Shown in pieces: positions 1 through 9,603 of a DNA stretch of 64,000 nucleotides; the stretch's first letter is position 1, and every line of letters starts with the position of its first letter. This stretch comes from Dyella japonica A8 (GTDB lineage: Bacteria; Pseudomonadota; Gammaproteobacteria; Xanthomonadales; Rhodanobacteraceae): the NCBI RefSeq assembly GCF_000725385.1, contig NZ_CP008884.1:186001-250000 (forward strand), written 5' to 3'. The translations under genes were made by a program, and so were the position numbers. A model generated the notes under the pieces. The model was not told the DNA's origin, searched no databases, and saw only the letters and a program-made list of their open reading frames with translations.

Positions 1-999
<999 letters not shown>

Positions 1000-1030
1000 T
1001 GCCCACCTGTCACCGCACGGAAACCGCCTG

Positions 1031-1795
1031 ATGATCCGCTGGCTCGCCTTCGCCGCGCTTGGCGCACTCGCCACCACCGCCCACGCCACCACGCCGGTCT
1101 ACGGTTTCCGCGTGGTGCATGCCTACCCGCATGACACCTCGGCCTATACCGAGGGCTTGTTCTACAAGGATGGCTACCTGTACGAGAGCACGGGCGAGGC
1201 CGGCTCATCGACCGTGCGCAAGGTGGAACTGGAAAGCGGCAAGGTGGTGCAGCGCCACGACCTGCCGGCGAAGTATTTCGGCGAGGGCATCGTGGACTGG
1301 GGCTCGCGCATCGTGCAGCTCACCTGGAAGGACCAGTTGGGCTTCGTCTACGACATGGCGACGTTCAAGCCGCAGCGCACCTTCAACTATCCCGGCGAGG
1401 GCTGGGCACTGACGCGCGACAACAAGCACATCTACATGAGCGACGGCTCGGCCGTGCTGCGCGTGCTCGATCCGCAGACGCTGGCGTCCGTTGGCAGCAT
1501 CCTGGTCACCGACAACGGCCAGCCGGTGACCAACCTCAACGAGCTGGAATGGGTGAAGGGTGAGATCTACGCCAACGTGTGGCTCACCGACCGCATCGCG
1601 CGCATTGATCCGGCCACTGGCCGCGTGACCGGCTGGATCGACCTCGCCGGCCTCTTCGACGTCGGCAGCCTGCCCGATCCGGGCAACGACGTGCTCAACG
1701 GCATTGCCTACGACGCCCAGCATGACCGCCTGTTCGTCACCGGCAAACGCTGGCCGAAGCTGTTCGAGATCACCCTGGTGCCGCCGGCCCGCTGA
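1031..1795 (+). CDS. Glutaminyl-peptide cyclotransferase (glutamine cyclotransferase family), exported
   Basis: A 254-residue beta-propeller of the plant/bacterial glutamine cyclotransferase family, which converts N-terminal glutamine to pyroglutamate. The start at 1031 is chosen because it gives a clean signal peptide (MIRWLAFAALGALATTAHA); the frame stays open upstream into dbpA. Family-typical stretches are AYTEGLFYKDGYLYESTGEAG, GEGWALTRD and LNELEWVKGEIYANVW. The C-terminal LNGIAYDAQHDRLFVTGKRWPKLFEI is the usual last blade. It follows dbpA by 31 bp and could be co-transcribed, although the functions are unrelated. Periplasmic location is inferred from the signal peptide. Confidence 0.9.
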   Translation: MIRWLAFAALGALATTAHATTPVYGFRVVHAYPHDTSAYTEGLFYKDGYLYESTGEAGSSTVRKVELESGKVVQRHDLPAKYFGEGIVDWGSRIVQLTWKDQLGFVYDMATFKPQRTFNYPGEGWALTRDNKHIYMSDGSAVLRVLDPQTLASVGSILVTDNGQPVTNLNELEWVKGEIYANVWLTDRIARIDPATGRVTGWIDLAGLFDVGSLPDPGNDVLNGIAYDAQHDRLFVTGKRWPKLFEITLVPPAR

Positions 1796-1809
1796 GCCGG
1801 GCTATGCGC

Positions 1810-1829
1810 CCCCTGCCGTTCGGCAGGGG
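1810..1829 (+). other. GC-rich hairpin downstream of the cyclotransferase gene
   Basis: CCCCTGCCG and CGGCAGGGG form a tight inverted repeat 15 bp after the stop codon. There is no T-run, so it is a weak terminator or mRNA-stabilising candidate only. Confidence 0.4.
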
Positions 1830-1882
1830 TGACACTACCCGGGCGGCGTTACAGTGGGGCGTTACCTTGCCCGGAGCTTTCG

Positions 1883-3265
1883 ATGCGCCACGTCCCTCTT
1901 CTGCTGCCGCTGGCCCTGAGCCTGGCCGTCTCCGCCGCCTACGCCGACGAGACGCCCGTACAGCCGCACGCGCAGCCCTCCCTGCTCACGCTGTCCACCG
2001 CACCCAGCGAAGCCCGATTGCACGCCACCATCGAGACGCTGGTGGGCTTCGGCACCCGCCACACGCTGTCGGACACCCAGTCGAACAAGCGCGGCATCGG
2101 CGCTGCAAGGCGCTGGGTGAAATCGCAGTTCGAGGCCATCTCCAAGGAATGCGGCGGCTGCATCGAGATCGTCACGCCCTCGCAGGTGTTCACCGGCAAG
2201 CGCATTCCGCAGCCCACGGAAGTGATGGACGTAGTGGCGATCAAGCGCGGCAAGACCGATCCCAAGCGCGTGATTGTGATGACCGGCCACCTCGACTCGC
2301 GCGTCACCGACGTGATGAACGCCAAGTCCGACGCGCCCGGCGCGAACGACGATGCCTCCGGCGTCGCCGCGCTGATGGAAGCCGCGCGCCTGCTGTCGAA
2401 GGAAGACAACGACGCCACGCTGGTATTCGCCGCGCTGTCCGGTGAAGAACAGGGCCTGTACGGCGGCAAGGTACTGGCCGACTACGCCACCGCGCAGGGC
2501 TGGCAGGTGCAGGCGGATCTCAACAACGACATCGTCGGCAACAGCCACGGCCAGAACGGTGTGCTGGACAACACCACGGTGCGCATCTTCTCCGAAGGCA
2601 CCAAGAGCAACGAAACGCCGGAACAGGCGAAGTACCGCGCCTATCACGGCGGTGAAGTGGACTCGCCCTCGCGCAACGTGGCGCGCTACATGGAACAGAT
2701 CGCCACCACCACCCTGCCCGACCTGCGCGTGCACATGGTCTACCGCACCGACCGCTACAGCCGCGGTGGCGACCAGGTGCCGTTCCTGGAAGCGGGTTAT
2801 CCGGGCGTGCGCGTCACCGAGGGCCACGAGGACTACACCCGCCAGCACCAGGACCTGCGCACCGACAAGGGCATCAAGTACGGCGACACCATCGACGGTG
2901 TCGATTTCCGTTATCTCGCCCGCGTCACCGCACTCAACACGGTGACCATGGCGGCCATGAGCCGCGCGCCCGCGCCACCCACCGGCGTGAGCATCGAAGG
3001 CGCGCTCGCCACCGACACCACCGTGCACTGGAAAAAGGTGCCGGGCGCCACCGGTTATGTCGTGCACTGGCGCGACACCACCGCGCCGCAATGGCAGTAC
3101 AGCCGCGCGGTGGGCGATGCCGACCAGGCCGTGATCAAGGATGTGGTGATCGACGACTGGTTCTTCGGTGTCTCGGCCGTGTCCGCCGCGGGCTACGAAA
3201 GCCCCGTGGTGTTTCCGGGCGATGCAGGTAGCTTCGAGCGCTCGCCCGCGCCCAAGTCGCCCTGA
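1883..3265 (+). CDS. M28 family zinc aminopeptidase, secreted
   Basis: A 460-residue exported peptidase. The start at 1883 gives the signal peptide MRHVPLLLPLALSLAVSAAYA; the open frame reaches back to 1829. M28 metal ligands are visible: GHLDSR (H136, D138), the bridging Asp in GANDDASG (D156), the catalytic Glu pair in SGEEQGLYGG (about 188-189), Asp in LNNDIVGNS and a late His in VTEGHEDYTRQHQ. The last ~90 residues, from PAPPTGVSIEGAL onward, look like a fibronectin type III-like domain, as in related Xanthomonadales enzymes. Likely periplasmic or extracellular peptide breakdown. It stands alone: hairpin upstream, repeat-filled gap downstream. Confidence 0.92.
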   Translation: MRHVPLLLPLALSLAVSAAYADETPVQPHAQPSLLTLSTAPSEARLHATIETLVGFGTRHTLSDTQSNKRGIGAARRWVKSQFEAISKECGGCIEIVTPSQVFTGKRIPQPTEVMDVVAIKRGKTDPKRVIVMTGHLDSRVTDVMNAKSDAPGANDDASGVAALMEAARLLSKEDNDATLVFAALSGEEQGLYGGKVLADYATAQGWQVQADLNNDIVGNSHGQNGVLDNTTVRIFSEGTKSNETPEQAKYRAYHGGEVDSPSRNVARYMEQIATTTLPDLRVHMVYRTDRYSRGGDQVPFLEAGYPGVRVTEGHEDYTRQHQDLRTDKGIKYGDTIDGVDFRYLARVTALNTVTMAAMSRAPAPPTGVSIEGALATDTTVHWKKVPGATGYVVHWRDTTAPQWQYSRAVGDADQAVIKDVVIDDWFFGVSAVSAAGYESPVVFPGDAGSFERSPAPKSP

Positions 3266-3330
3266 TACGGCGGGCCTGCATCGCTTTCGGGGTTATGCGC
3301 TACCTATGCGCCATGCGCTGGCACTCTCCC

Positions 3331-3439
3331 TCACCGTCATCCCCGCGAACCCCGCAAAAGGGGGCGAGAGCGGGGATCCAGTGCCTTGGCCCTCAAGAGC
3401 TGAAAGGCGCTGGATTCCCGCCTTCGCGGGAATGACGGT
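3331..3439. repeat. Palindromic REP-like pair (GTCATCCCCGCG class)
   Basis: Inverted copies of ACCGTCATCCCCGCG and CGCGGGAATGACGGT face each other with ATCCAGTGC and CTGGATTCC inside. The same class recurs at 3560-3614, 18811-18897, 19251-19348 and 50643-50780. Together with the next repeat it fills the 488-bp gap before the DUF2167 gene, where no gene is seen. Confidence 0.75.
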
Positions 3440-3559
3440 TTAGAAAAGGGCAGCGCCTTACGGGCGGCACCAAGCGTCGCCCACCAACCTCGCAAAGCCT
3501 CAACCGGCCTGGGTCTGAGCAGGGCTCGTTCAAGATCGCCACAAGCCCACCCGATCACC

Positions 3560-3614
3560 TCACCGTCATCCCCGCTCTCGCCCCCTTTTGCGGGGTTCGC
3601 GGGGATGACGGTGA
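3560..3614. repeat. Long hairpin of the same REP-like class
   Basis: TCACCGTCATCCCCGC (3560-3575) is perfectly complementary to GCGGGGATGACGGTGA (3599-3614), a 16-bp stem, with further GC pairing in the loop. Confidence 0.75.
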
Positions 3615-3753
3615 GGCGGGGCTGGCGCGCAGTGGCAAGCGCAGAGCAAGAACCCCAAAACCCCTCTAAGATGACCGTGCCGCTGCGCCTGAGGGGGAGC
3701 AGCGGCCGCATCGAGAGGGATGCGTATCAACGGACGATACCCAGGGGGATTCC

Positions 3754-4665
3754 ATGTTCCGCAAGACGCTCATGCCGGCGCTGCTGCTGGCTGCCTTCAC
3801 TCTCGCCGCACCCGTCGCGGCCATGCCCGATGCACAGGGCGAGCACCACGTGACCGCCGAGCAATTCGTCAGCTCGCTGCACCCGACGACCGGCGACGTC
3901 ACCATTCCTGAGGCACAGGCCACGCTGAAACTGGCCGATGGCTACAGCTTCCTCTCCGCCAGCGACGCCCAGCGCGTGCTGACCCAGGCCTGGGGCAACC
4001 CGCCTGACAACAGCGTGCTCGGCATGATCCTGCCCACCACAGACGCGCACACCGTGCTCAACGGGAAGGCCTGGGCGGTGGTCGTCACTTTTGTCGACGA
4101 AGGCTACGTGTCCGACAAGGACGCCGCCAAGATCGACTACGACGACATGCTCAAAGACCTGAAGAAGGCCACGCAGGAAAGCAACGAGGAGCGCCTCAAG
4201 GCCGGCTATCCCGCCATCGACCTGCTGGGCTGGGCCGAACCGCCGCACTATGACGCCTCCACGCACAAGCTGTACTGGGCCCGCGACCTGCAGTTCAGGA
4301 AGGCCGACGGCAGCAATGGCGGCCACACGCTGAACTACGCCATCCGCGTACTGGGTCGCCGCGGTTACCTCTCGCTCAATGCGGTGGCGCCGATCGGCCA
4401 GCTCGACAAGGTGCGCGCGGACATGCCCGACGTGGTGGCCATGGCCGAGTTCAACCAGGGCGAGCGCTACGCCGATTACAACGCCGGTACCGACAAGGCC
4501 GCTGCCTACGGCATTGCCGCGCTGGTAGCCGGCGGCATTGCCGCCAAGGCCGGGCTGTTCGCCAAGCTCGGCGTGCTGCTGCTCGCGCTGAAGAAGTTCA
4601 TCGTGCTCGGTATCGCCGCCATCGGCGCCTTGTTCCGCAAGATCTTCAAGAGCAAGCAGGCGTAA
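3754..4665 (+). CDS. DUF2167 family membrane protein
   Basis: A 303-residue protein with a signal peptide (MFRKTLMPALLLAAFTLAAPVAAM), a periplasmic domain carrying the DUF2167-like core (GDVTIPEAQATLKLADGYSFLSASDAQRVL, then WGNPPDNSVLGMI, VVVTFVDEGYVSDKDAAKIDYDDML and LLGWAEPPHYDASTHKLYWARDL), and a hydrophobic C-terminal stretch (about 247-292, one or two membrane helices) ending in the basic tail FRKIFKSKQA. The molecular function of the family is not known. It is monocistronic by position: repeats upstream, a convergent regulator downstream. Confidence 0.85.
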   Translation: MFRKTLMPALLLAAFTLAAPVAAMPDAQGEHHVTAEQFVSSLHPTTGDVTIPEAQATLKLADGYSFLSASDAQRVLTQAWGNPPDNSVLGMILPTTDAHTVLNGKAWAVVVTFVDEGYVSDKDAAKIDYDDMLKDLKKATQESNEERLKAGYPAIDLLGWAEPPHYDASTHKLYWARDLQFRKADGSNGGHTLNYAIRVLGRRGYLSLNAVAPIGQLDKVRADMPDVVAMAEFNQGERYADYNAGTDKAAAYGIAALVAGGIAAKAGLFAKLGVLLLALKKFIVLGIAAIGALFRKIFKSKQA

Positions 4666-4717
4666 AGACGTCCGGCGGCTGCGTCGGCACACGACGCAGC
4701 CGGCCGTTCATCACGCT

Positions 4718-5422
4718 TCAATGCCGGCTTTCCCAGGGCACACCCAGCGCGATCAGGCGGCGCAGGCCATCGTCGCTGGGCTGCAAGGCACGGCTGCCGC
4801 TGCGGCGGCGCAACCAGCCTGCATCGAGCATCACCTCGGTCAACGACACGCCCAGCGGGCCGCCCAGATGCAGCCGCCGCTCCGTCCAGTCCAGGCATCC
4901 GCGCCCAGCCAGGGGCAATAGCGCCTCCACCCGCACGGCATCCAGTCCCGCCGCCACCAGCGCCTGCGCGCCTTCGTCATGCAGGCGCATGCCCTCGCTG
5001 GCCGCCTGCACGAAACCCCGCTGCAGCAACGCATCGCACAGGCCTACGCCCAACAGCCCCGCAAGATGGCGATAGCAGGTACGCGCCATGCGCAGGGGAC
5101 GATCGCCGCCGCTGGGGTCGGGCAGCACCGGTCGCGTACGCGGCAGTGCCAGCGCCTCGATCAGCGCGGCCACGTCGTCGTTGGCGAGGCGGTAGTAGCG
5201 ATGACGGCCCTGCTCGTGCACGGCAAGCAGGCCGCCCTCCAGCAGGCGCTTGAGATGTGCACTGCCCGTCGCCGCGCCCACGCCAGCCACACGGGCCAGC
5301 TCGCCGGCCGGACGCATGGTGCCGTCGATAAGCGCCAGCAGCATGGCGGCACGCGCCGGTTCGGCAAGCAGCGCGCCGATCTCGGCCAGCTGGTAACGGC
5401 TTGGGGAGATCGCATCGTTCAT
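4718..5422 (-). CDS. ArsR/SmtB-type winged-helix transcriptional regulator
   Basis: A 234-residue protein with an N-terminal ArsR-like winged helix (about residues 10-75: LAEIGALLAEPARAAMLLALIDGTMRPAGELARVAGV, then the recognition helix GSAHLKRLLEGGLLAV and wing GRHRYYRLAN). It is longer than simple ArsR proteins; the C-terminal ~130 residues form an additional domain with no obvious metal-binding Cys cluster. It is divergent from the flavin reductase-family gene at 5506, with 83 bp between the starts, so it probably controls that gene and itself. The ligand is unknown. Confidence 0.85.
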   Translation of the reverse strand: MNDAISPSRYQLAEIGALLAEPARAAMLLALIDGTMRPAGELARVAGVGAATGSAHLKRLLEGGLLAVHEQGRHRYYRLANDDVAALIEALALPRTRPVLPDPSGGDRPLRMARTCYRHLAGLLGVGLCDALLQRGFVQAASEGMRLHDEGAQALVAAGLDAVRVEALLPLAGRGCLDWTERRLHLGGPLGVSLTEVMLDAGWLRRRSGSRALQPSDDGLRRLIALGVPWESRH

Positions 5423-5505
5423 GCGCGGAGTCTAACGCCGCCACGGCGACGGACGGTTCGATGCCCGGCGAAACATTCAGTCGCAAAGACCGGGACACTG
5501 GGGCC

Positions 5506-6144
5506 ATGGACATGCATCGTTTTCCCGACACGCGGGTCATCCACCCGTCCATCCTCTACTTCGGCACGCCAGTGGTACTGATCACCACGCGCAACCGGGA
5601 CGGCTCCACCAACATCACGCCGATGTCGTCCGCCTGGGCGTTGGCTGACCGCATCGTCATCGGCCTGTCCGGCGGTGGCCAGGGCCTGGCGAACCTGCGG
5701 CGCGAGCGTGAATGCGTGCTCAACCTTGCCGGCGAAGACATGCACCGCGGCGTGGAACGCATTGCCCCGACCACCGGCAAAGCGACCGTGCCGCCGTGGA
5801 AACAGGCCATCGGCTATCGACACGAAGCGGACAAGTTCGCGCTGGGCGGCTGGCACGAACTTCCTTCACTCACGGTGAGGCCACCGCGCATCATGGAATG
5901 CCCGCTGCAACTGGAAGCCCAGGTGCTGCTCGAGGTCGAACGTCCGCTGGAAGCATGGCGCGACAGCGCGGGCGGCTACGCCATCATCGAACTGGAAGTG
6001 CTGCACGTGCATGCGCACGAAAACGTTACCGTGCCCGGCACGCAACATGTCGACCCGCAACGTTACCGTCCGCTGTTCTATCTGTTCCGCCATTACGTGG
6101 GCCCCGGCAAGCCCCTGGGTCGGACGTTTAAAGCGGAAGTTTGA
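5506..6144 (+). CDS. Flavin reductase (FMN-binding split-barrel) family protein
   Basis: A 212-residue protein with the split-barrel signature of FMN-binding flavoprotein oxygenases/reductases: PSILYFGTPVVLITTRNRDGSTNITPMSSAWALADRIVIGLSGGGQGLANL. The start at 5506 (MDMHRF) is preferred; upstream in-frame codons run into the divergent promoter region. It likely binds FMN and acts in the cytoplasm on an unknown substrate. The divergent ArsR-like regulator is the obvious candidate controller. Confidence 0.85.
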   Translation: MDMHRFPDTRVIHPSILYFGTPVVLITTRNRDGSTNITPMSSAWALADRIVIGLSGGGQGLANLRRERECVLNLAGEDMHRGVERIAPTTGKATVPPWKQAIGYRHEADKFALGGWHELPSLTVRPPRIMECPLQLEAQVLLEVERPLEAWRDSAGGYAIIELEVLHVHAHENVTVPGTQHVDPQRYRPLFYLFRHYVGPGKPLGRTFKAEV

Positions 6145-6225
6145 GCGACACCGGGTGATGTTGCTGCATGGAAAGCCGGTGCTAGGATCGGCCCCACCAC
6201 AGGTCCGGTACGAACACGGTCGAGT

Positions 6226-7212
6226 ATGCGCATGCTGGTCACGGGCAGTTCGGGTCATCTGGGCGAGGCACTGGTGCGCACGTTGCAGGGCACCGGGCAC
6301 GAGGTGATCGGTTTGGATGTGGTCGAAGGGCCGTACACCCACCGCGTCGGCTCCATCGCCGATCGAGCCTTCGTACGCCGCTGCATCGCCGGCGTGGCCA
6401 CCGTGTTCCACCCCGCCACGCTGCACAAGCCGCACGTCGCCACGCACACCCGGCAGGATTTCCTGGACGTCAACCTCACCGGCACGCTGAACCTGCTGGA
6501 AGAAGCCGTGTCCACCGGCGTGGAGTCGTTCGTCTACACCAGCACCACCAGTGTGTTTGGCGACGCACTGACGCCGAAGTCCAGCGACCCGGCCGTGTGG
6601 GTCACCGAAGACATGGCCGCCGTGCCCAAGAACATCTACGGCGTCACCAAGGCCGCGGCCGAGGACCTGTGCCAGTTGTTCCAGCGCAACCAGGGCCTGT
6701 CCACCATGGTATTGCGCACCTCGCGCTTCTTCCCCGAGGAAGACGATGACCGCACCGCGCGTGCGCGTTACACCGACGACAACCTCAAGGCCAACGAGTA
6801 CCTCTACCGGCGCGTGGACATCGAGGACGTGGTGAGCGCGCACCTGCTTGCCGCGCGTCGCGCGCCGATGCTGGGTTTTCGCCGCTACATCATCAGCGCC
6901 ACCACGCCATTCGCGCAGGAAGACCTGGCCGGGCTGCGCGTGCACGCGCCACTGGTGGTGCGTCGACGCGTGCCGGGTTACGAGGCGGTCTATGCGCAGC
7001 ACGGCTGGACGATGGCGCAGGGTATTGATCGCGTGTATGTGAACCAGCGTGCCCGCGAGGAGTTGGGTTGGGCGCCGCGCCATGATTTCGCCGCGCTGAT
7101 GACGCGCTTGCAGGCGGGCGGGGATATCCGCAGCGCGCTCGCGCGGGAGGTTGGCTCCAAGGGGTATCACGCGGAGGTTTTCGGTGATGGGCCTTATCCG
7201 GTTGAGTCGTGA
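6226..7212 (+). CDS. NAD(P)-dependent epimerase/dehydratase (extended SDR)
   Basis: A 328-residue extended short-chain dehydrogenase. The Rossmann motif TGSSGHLG lies at residues 6-13, an acidic residue after the second strand (GLDVVEG) suggests NAD preference, and the catalytic YxxxK is in NIYGVTKAAAEDL with upstream Ser/Thr in VYTSTTSVFGD. The substrate cannot be told from sequence; nucleotide-sugar epimerases and atypical reductases share this fold. It lies 81 bp after the flavin reductase-family gene on the same strand. Confidence 0.87.
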   Translation: MRMLVTGSSGHLGEALVRTLQGTGHEVIGLDVVEGPYTHRVGSIADRAFVRRCIAGVATVFHPATLHKPHVATHTRQDFLDVNLTGTLNLLEEAVSTGVESFVYTSTTSVFGDALTPKSSDPAVWVTEDMAAVPKNIYGVTKAAAEDLCQLFQRNQGLSTMVLRTSRFFPEEDDDRTARARYTDDNLKANEYLYRRVDIEDVVSAHLLAARRAPMLGFRRYIISATTPFAQEDLAGLRVHAPLVVRRRVPGYEAVYAQHGWTMAQGIDRVYVNQRAREELGWAPRHDFAALMTRLQAGGDIRSALAREVGSKGYHAEVFGDGPYPVES

Positions 7213-7800
7213 TGGGTGAGGGGCCGAGGTGGGCTCACCGTGTGGGTGAAGGTGTCGTTCTGGCGAAACTCAGGAAGGGGCGGGTTTAGGCAAGCTCGGA
7301 CGCGTTCCGCGGGGGGGCTGGCTTTGCGTCGGAGAAGGGCCGTAGCGGCGCCTCGACAAGCTCGCCGCGCCGCCTCACTTATGGCGTCGCCGCCGCGGAA
7401 GAAGAAGGCGATTCTGCAATCTGGCCACTCCGCTTCATAAACACCGTCATCCCGGCGTAGGCCGGGATCCAGTTTCGGCGAAATTTGGTCTTCGCCTCAG
7501 GGGATACGGCGATCTGGCCGCTTACGCAGCGGGCGTTTCGACCTTCTGCCGAAGGCCGAGTCACTTTTCTTTTGCTGGCCCAAAAGAAAAGTAACCCAAA
7601 GAAAATGGCCTCAAGAGCCAGAGCTGGCAGCATTCTGTGGGGATAAGCCCGAACGGTTGAGGCAAGTCGTCGCTTGGCAACCTTCGCCTCTGCACAGCAG
7701 GTACTACCAAGCGCTTCGCAACGCGCCATGGCGATGAGGACTTAAAGCAGCCCCTCGCTTCGCTTCAGCTCTGATGGGACCCACGCGGTCCCCCGTTTGT

Positions 7801-7885
7801 CTGTGGGAGCGCACCCTGTGCGCGACAACCTAACGGAGCGGTGACTACGAGACGCCCCAGTCGCGCACAGGGTGCGCTCCCACAG
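7801..7885. repeat. REPIN (two inverted REPs), copy 1
   Basis: A perfect 26-bp inverted repeat (arms 7801-7826 and 7860-7885; core GTGGGAGCGCACCCTGTGCG) with a 34-nt centre. Each arm itself folds (GCGCAccctgTGCGC), the usual REP architecture with a GTGG head. Four near-identical copies and one decayed copy occur in the window. REPINs are known to be moved by RAYT transposases; none is encoded here. Confidence 0.8.
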
Positions 7886-7953
7886 ACATGCCGGCACAAC
7901 TGAGTTCCATTGCGACATTCGACGCAATGTGCAGCGAAGCAGCACGAGCCGTC

Positions 7954-8032
7954 CGCTTTGGCTTTGGCTTTGGCTTTGGCTTTGGCTTTGGCTTTGGCTT
8001 TGGCTTTGGCTTTGGCTTTGGCTTTGGCTTTT
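7954..8032. repeat. GGCTTT hexamer tandem array
   Basis: About 13 near-perfect copies of GGCTTT. It is a microsatellite inside the composite repeat; its Leu-Trp and Ser-Gln translations are artefacts. A longer homologue lies at 27643-27825. Confidence 0.9.
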
Positions 8033-8088
8033 GATCTCCCGGGTCCCCGTATGACGCGGCGGGCGGGTGGAGATCAGGCCCCGTAGGG

Positions 8089-8188
8089 GTGCCAGGGACG
8101 GATCCCTGGCACTTTTCGTCGGGGCAGGATGCCCCGTCGAAAAGCCCGGAACCCGCCCGCGGACCTTCCGGGCCAATGACCCGGAAGG
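8089..8188. repeat. Three-hairpin module, copy 1
   Basis: Three stem-loops in a row: GTGCCAGGGA/TCCCTGGCAC (8089-8112), CTTTTCG..GGGGC/GCCCC..CGAAAAG (8112-8144) and CCTTCCGGG/CCCGGAAGG (8164-8188). A near-identical module is at 27883-27980; a single substitution at 27931 (cgTtgaa for cgTcgaa) slightly weakens the second stem there. Confidence 0.75.
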
Positions 8189-8504
8189 CGCGTCATCCGG
8201 GGGGCCCTTTCTTTGGGTTACTTTCGACGCGAAGCTAGTCCCGTGGGATCTTTGGGCAAGCAAAGAAAAGTGACCCGGCCTCCGGCAGGAGGGCGGAAGC
8301 CCGCGGCAGGCGAGCCAGGTCGCGGGAGCGCCTGAGGCGACGACCGACCACTACAGAAACTGGATCCCGGCCTGCGCCGGGATGACGGCTAAAGAACGAG
8401 GCGGTGAGGCAAGGCTGCCATCCTCACCCTTACCCTCCCCTCACTTCCCAAAACCGCCACCAATCATGGCCGATCCTCACGCCCCCCAAAGGCGAGCAAG
8501 CCCC

Positions 8505-8801
8505 CTAACCAACAATAGCCAACACCGCCGCCACCCAGATCACCGCCACACCACAGGCAAACGCCCGCCGCGCAGGCTGGATACGCTCGGCGCCGTCCTC
8601 CGCCACCGGCGTGGTAACCATCCACGGTACCGACGCCAGCAAGGCGAACCCGATGAAGGCCAGCACGATCACCACCACGTCTACCGCTCGCCATGGCACG
8701 GGTTCGTGCACGCCCCAGTACCCCAGGAAGGCCATGCCCATCGCGCACAGGGTGGCCGACGCGGAACACAACCCGACAACTGAACCTGTTGGCGCGCGCA
8801 T
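8505..8801 (-). CDS. Small hypothetical inner-membrane protein
   Basis: A 98-residue protein with about three hydrophobic segments (VVGLCSASATLCAMGMAFLG, VVIVLAFIGFALLASVPWMV and ACGVAVIWVAAVLAIVG) joined by short polar loops. No family is recognised. It begins with ATG and is divergent from the yceI-like gene, which starts 150 bp away. The hydrophobic pattern supports a real gene despite the neighbouring repeats. Confidence 0.6.
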   Translation of the reverse strand: MRAPTGSVVGLCSASATLCAMGMAFLGYWGVHEPVPWRAVDVVVIVLAFIGFALLASVPWMVTTPVAEDGAERIQPARRAFACGVAVIWVAAVLAIVG

Positions 8802-8951
8802 GGCGGCGACCTCTGGCTTGGGATGCCGCAGGGTAGCGCAGCTGCCCCGCCGGCCGTCGTGAAAGGCCGTGTCGAAATCGGCCGGCCCCGTTCGTCATGT
8901 GGGTAAGCTCGCCAAAAGCGACGCCCCATACCTCATCCCAGGGAGTCAACG

Positions 8952-9587
8952 ATGTTCCTGTCCAGCCGCATGACCCGCACCCTCGCCAGCGCCTTGCTGT
9001 TCCCGCTTGCCGCCGCCACGGCACAGGCCGGCGCCGCCACCTATGTCGTCGACCCGGCGCACACCTACCCCAGTTTCGAGGCCGACCACTTTGGTGGCCT
9101 GTCCACTTGGCGCGGCAAGTTCGACCGAACCTCGGGCAAGGTGACGCTGGACAAGACAGCCGGCACCGGCAGCGTGGATATCACCGTGGATGCCACCAGC
9201 GTGGATTTCGGCCTGGACGCCATGAACGAGAAAGCGCGCAGCAACGAGTTGTTTGACGCCGCCAAATACCCCACGGCGACGTATCGCGGCACGCTTGCCG
9301 GCTTCGTCAACGGTGCGCCAACGAAGGTGGATGGCTCGCTGACGCTGCACGGCGTGACGCGCCCGCTTGAGCTGGCCATCAAGAGTTTCAAGTGCGTGCC
9401 GCATCCGCTCTACAAGCGCGAGCTGTGCGGGGCCGATGCCTATGCCAGCTTCAAGCGCGACGAGTTCGGCATCACCGCCGGCAAGGACTACGGCTTCAAC
9501 ATGGACGTGGTGCTGCGCATCCAGGTGGAAGCCCTGGTCGACGACGGCAGCGCCGGCAAGACCGCGCTGGCCACGCCCGCTCACTGA
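8952..9587 (+). CDS. YceI family periplasmic protein
   Basis: A 211-residue lipocalin-like protein. A signal peptide (to about residue 26, ...AATAQAGA) is followed by the YceI opening TYVVDPAHTYPSFEADHFGGLSTWRGKFDRTSGKVTLD, then TGSVDITVDATSVDFGLDAMNEKARSNELFDAAKYPTATYRG and LTLHGVTRPLELAI. Family members bind polyisoprenoids and are induced by base or osmotic stress in E. coli. A Cys pair (FKCVPHPLYKRELCG) may form a disulfide. It is followed at 16 bp by a GST gene and then an SRPBCC gene, a likely three-gene operon. Confidence 0.92.
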   Translation: MFLSSRMTRTLASALLFPLAAATAQAGAATYVVDPAHTYPSFEADHFGGLSTWRGKFDRTSGKVTLDKTAGTGSVDITVDATSVDFGLDAMNEKARSNELFDAAKYPTATYRGTLAGFVNGAPTKVDGSLTLHGVTRPLELAIKSFKCVPHPLYKRELCGADAYASFKRDEFGITAGKDYGFNMDVVLRIQVEALVDDGSAGKTALATPAH

Positions 9588-9603
9588 TGCCCGGAGCCCA
9601 ATC

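Larger units (their letters stand above)
7440..8395. repeat. Composite intergenic repeat, copy 1
   Basis: This fills most of the 1.3-kb gap between the epimerase and a small membrane-protein gene. In order it holds: a REP-like hairpin (7451-7466), a 12-bp inverted repeat ACTTTTCTTTTG/CAAAAGAAAAGT (7563-7592), a conserved spacer ending near 7741, a REPIN (7801-7885), a GGCTTT array, three successive hairpins (8089-8188), a second TTTGGGTTACTTT block interrupted by a ~25-bp word (8225-8248), and a closing hairpin near 8365-8390. The same modules recur at 13700-14335, 27125-28190 and 30880-31430. Open frames here are low-complexity or hairpin translations and are not genes. Confidence 0.8.

Noticed and set aside
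7379..7729. Frame containing LLFFWASKRKVTRPSAEGRNARCVSG, seen in several repeat copies
   Set aside because: Often annotated as hypothetical proteins, but it is only the translation of the ACTTTTCTTTTG inverted repeat and its spacer.
7742..8263. 173-codon frame encoding a Ser-Gln repeat
   Set aside because: It is the translation of the GGCTTT array, REPIN and hairpins; no ribosome-binding site, and the same happens in other repeat copies.
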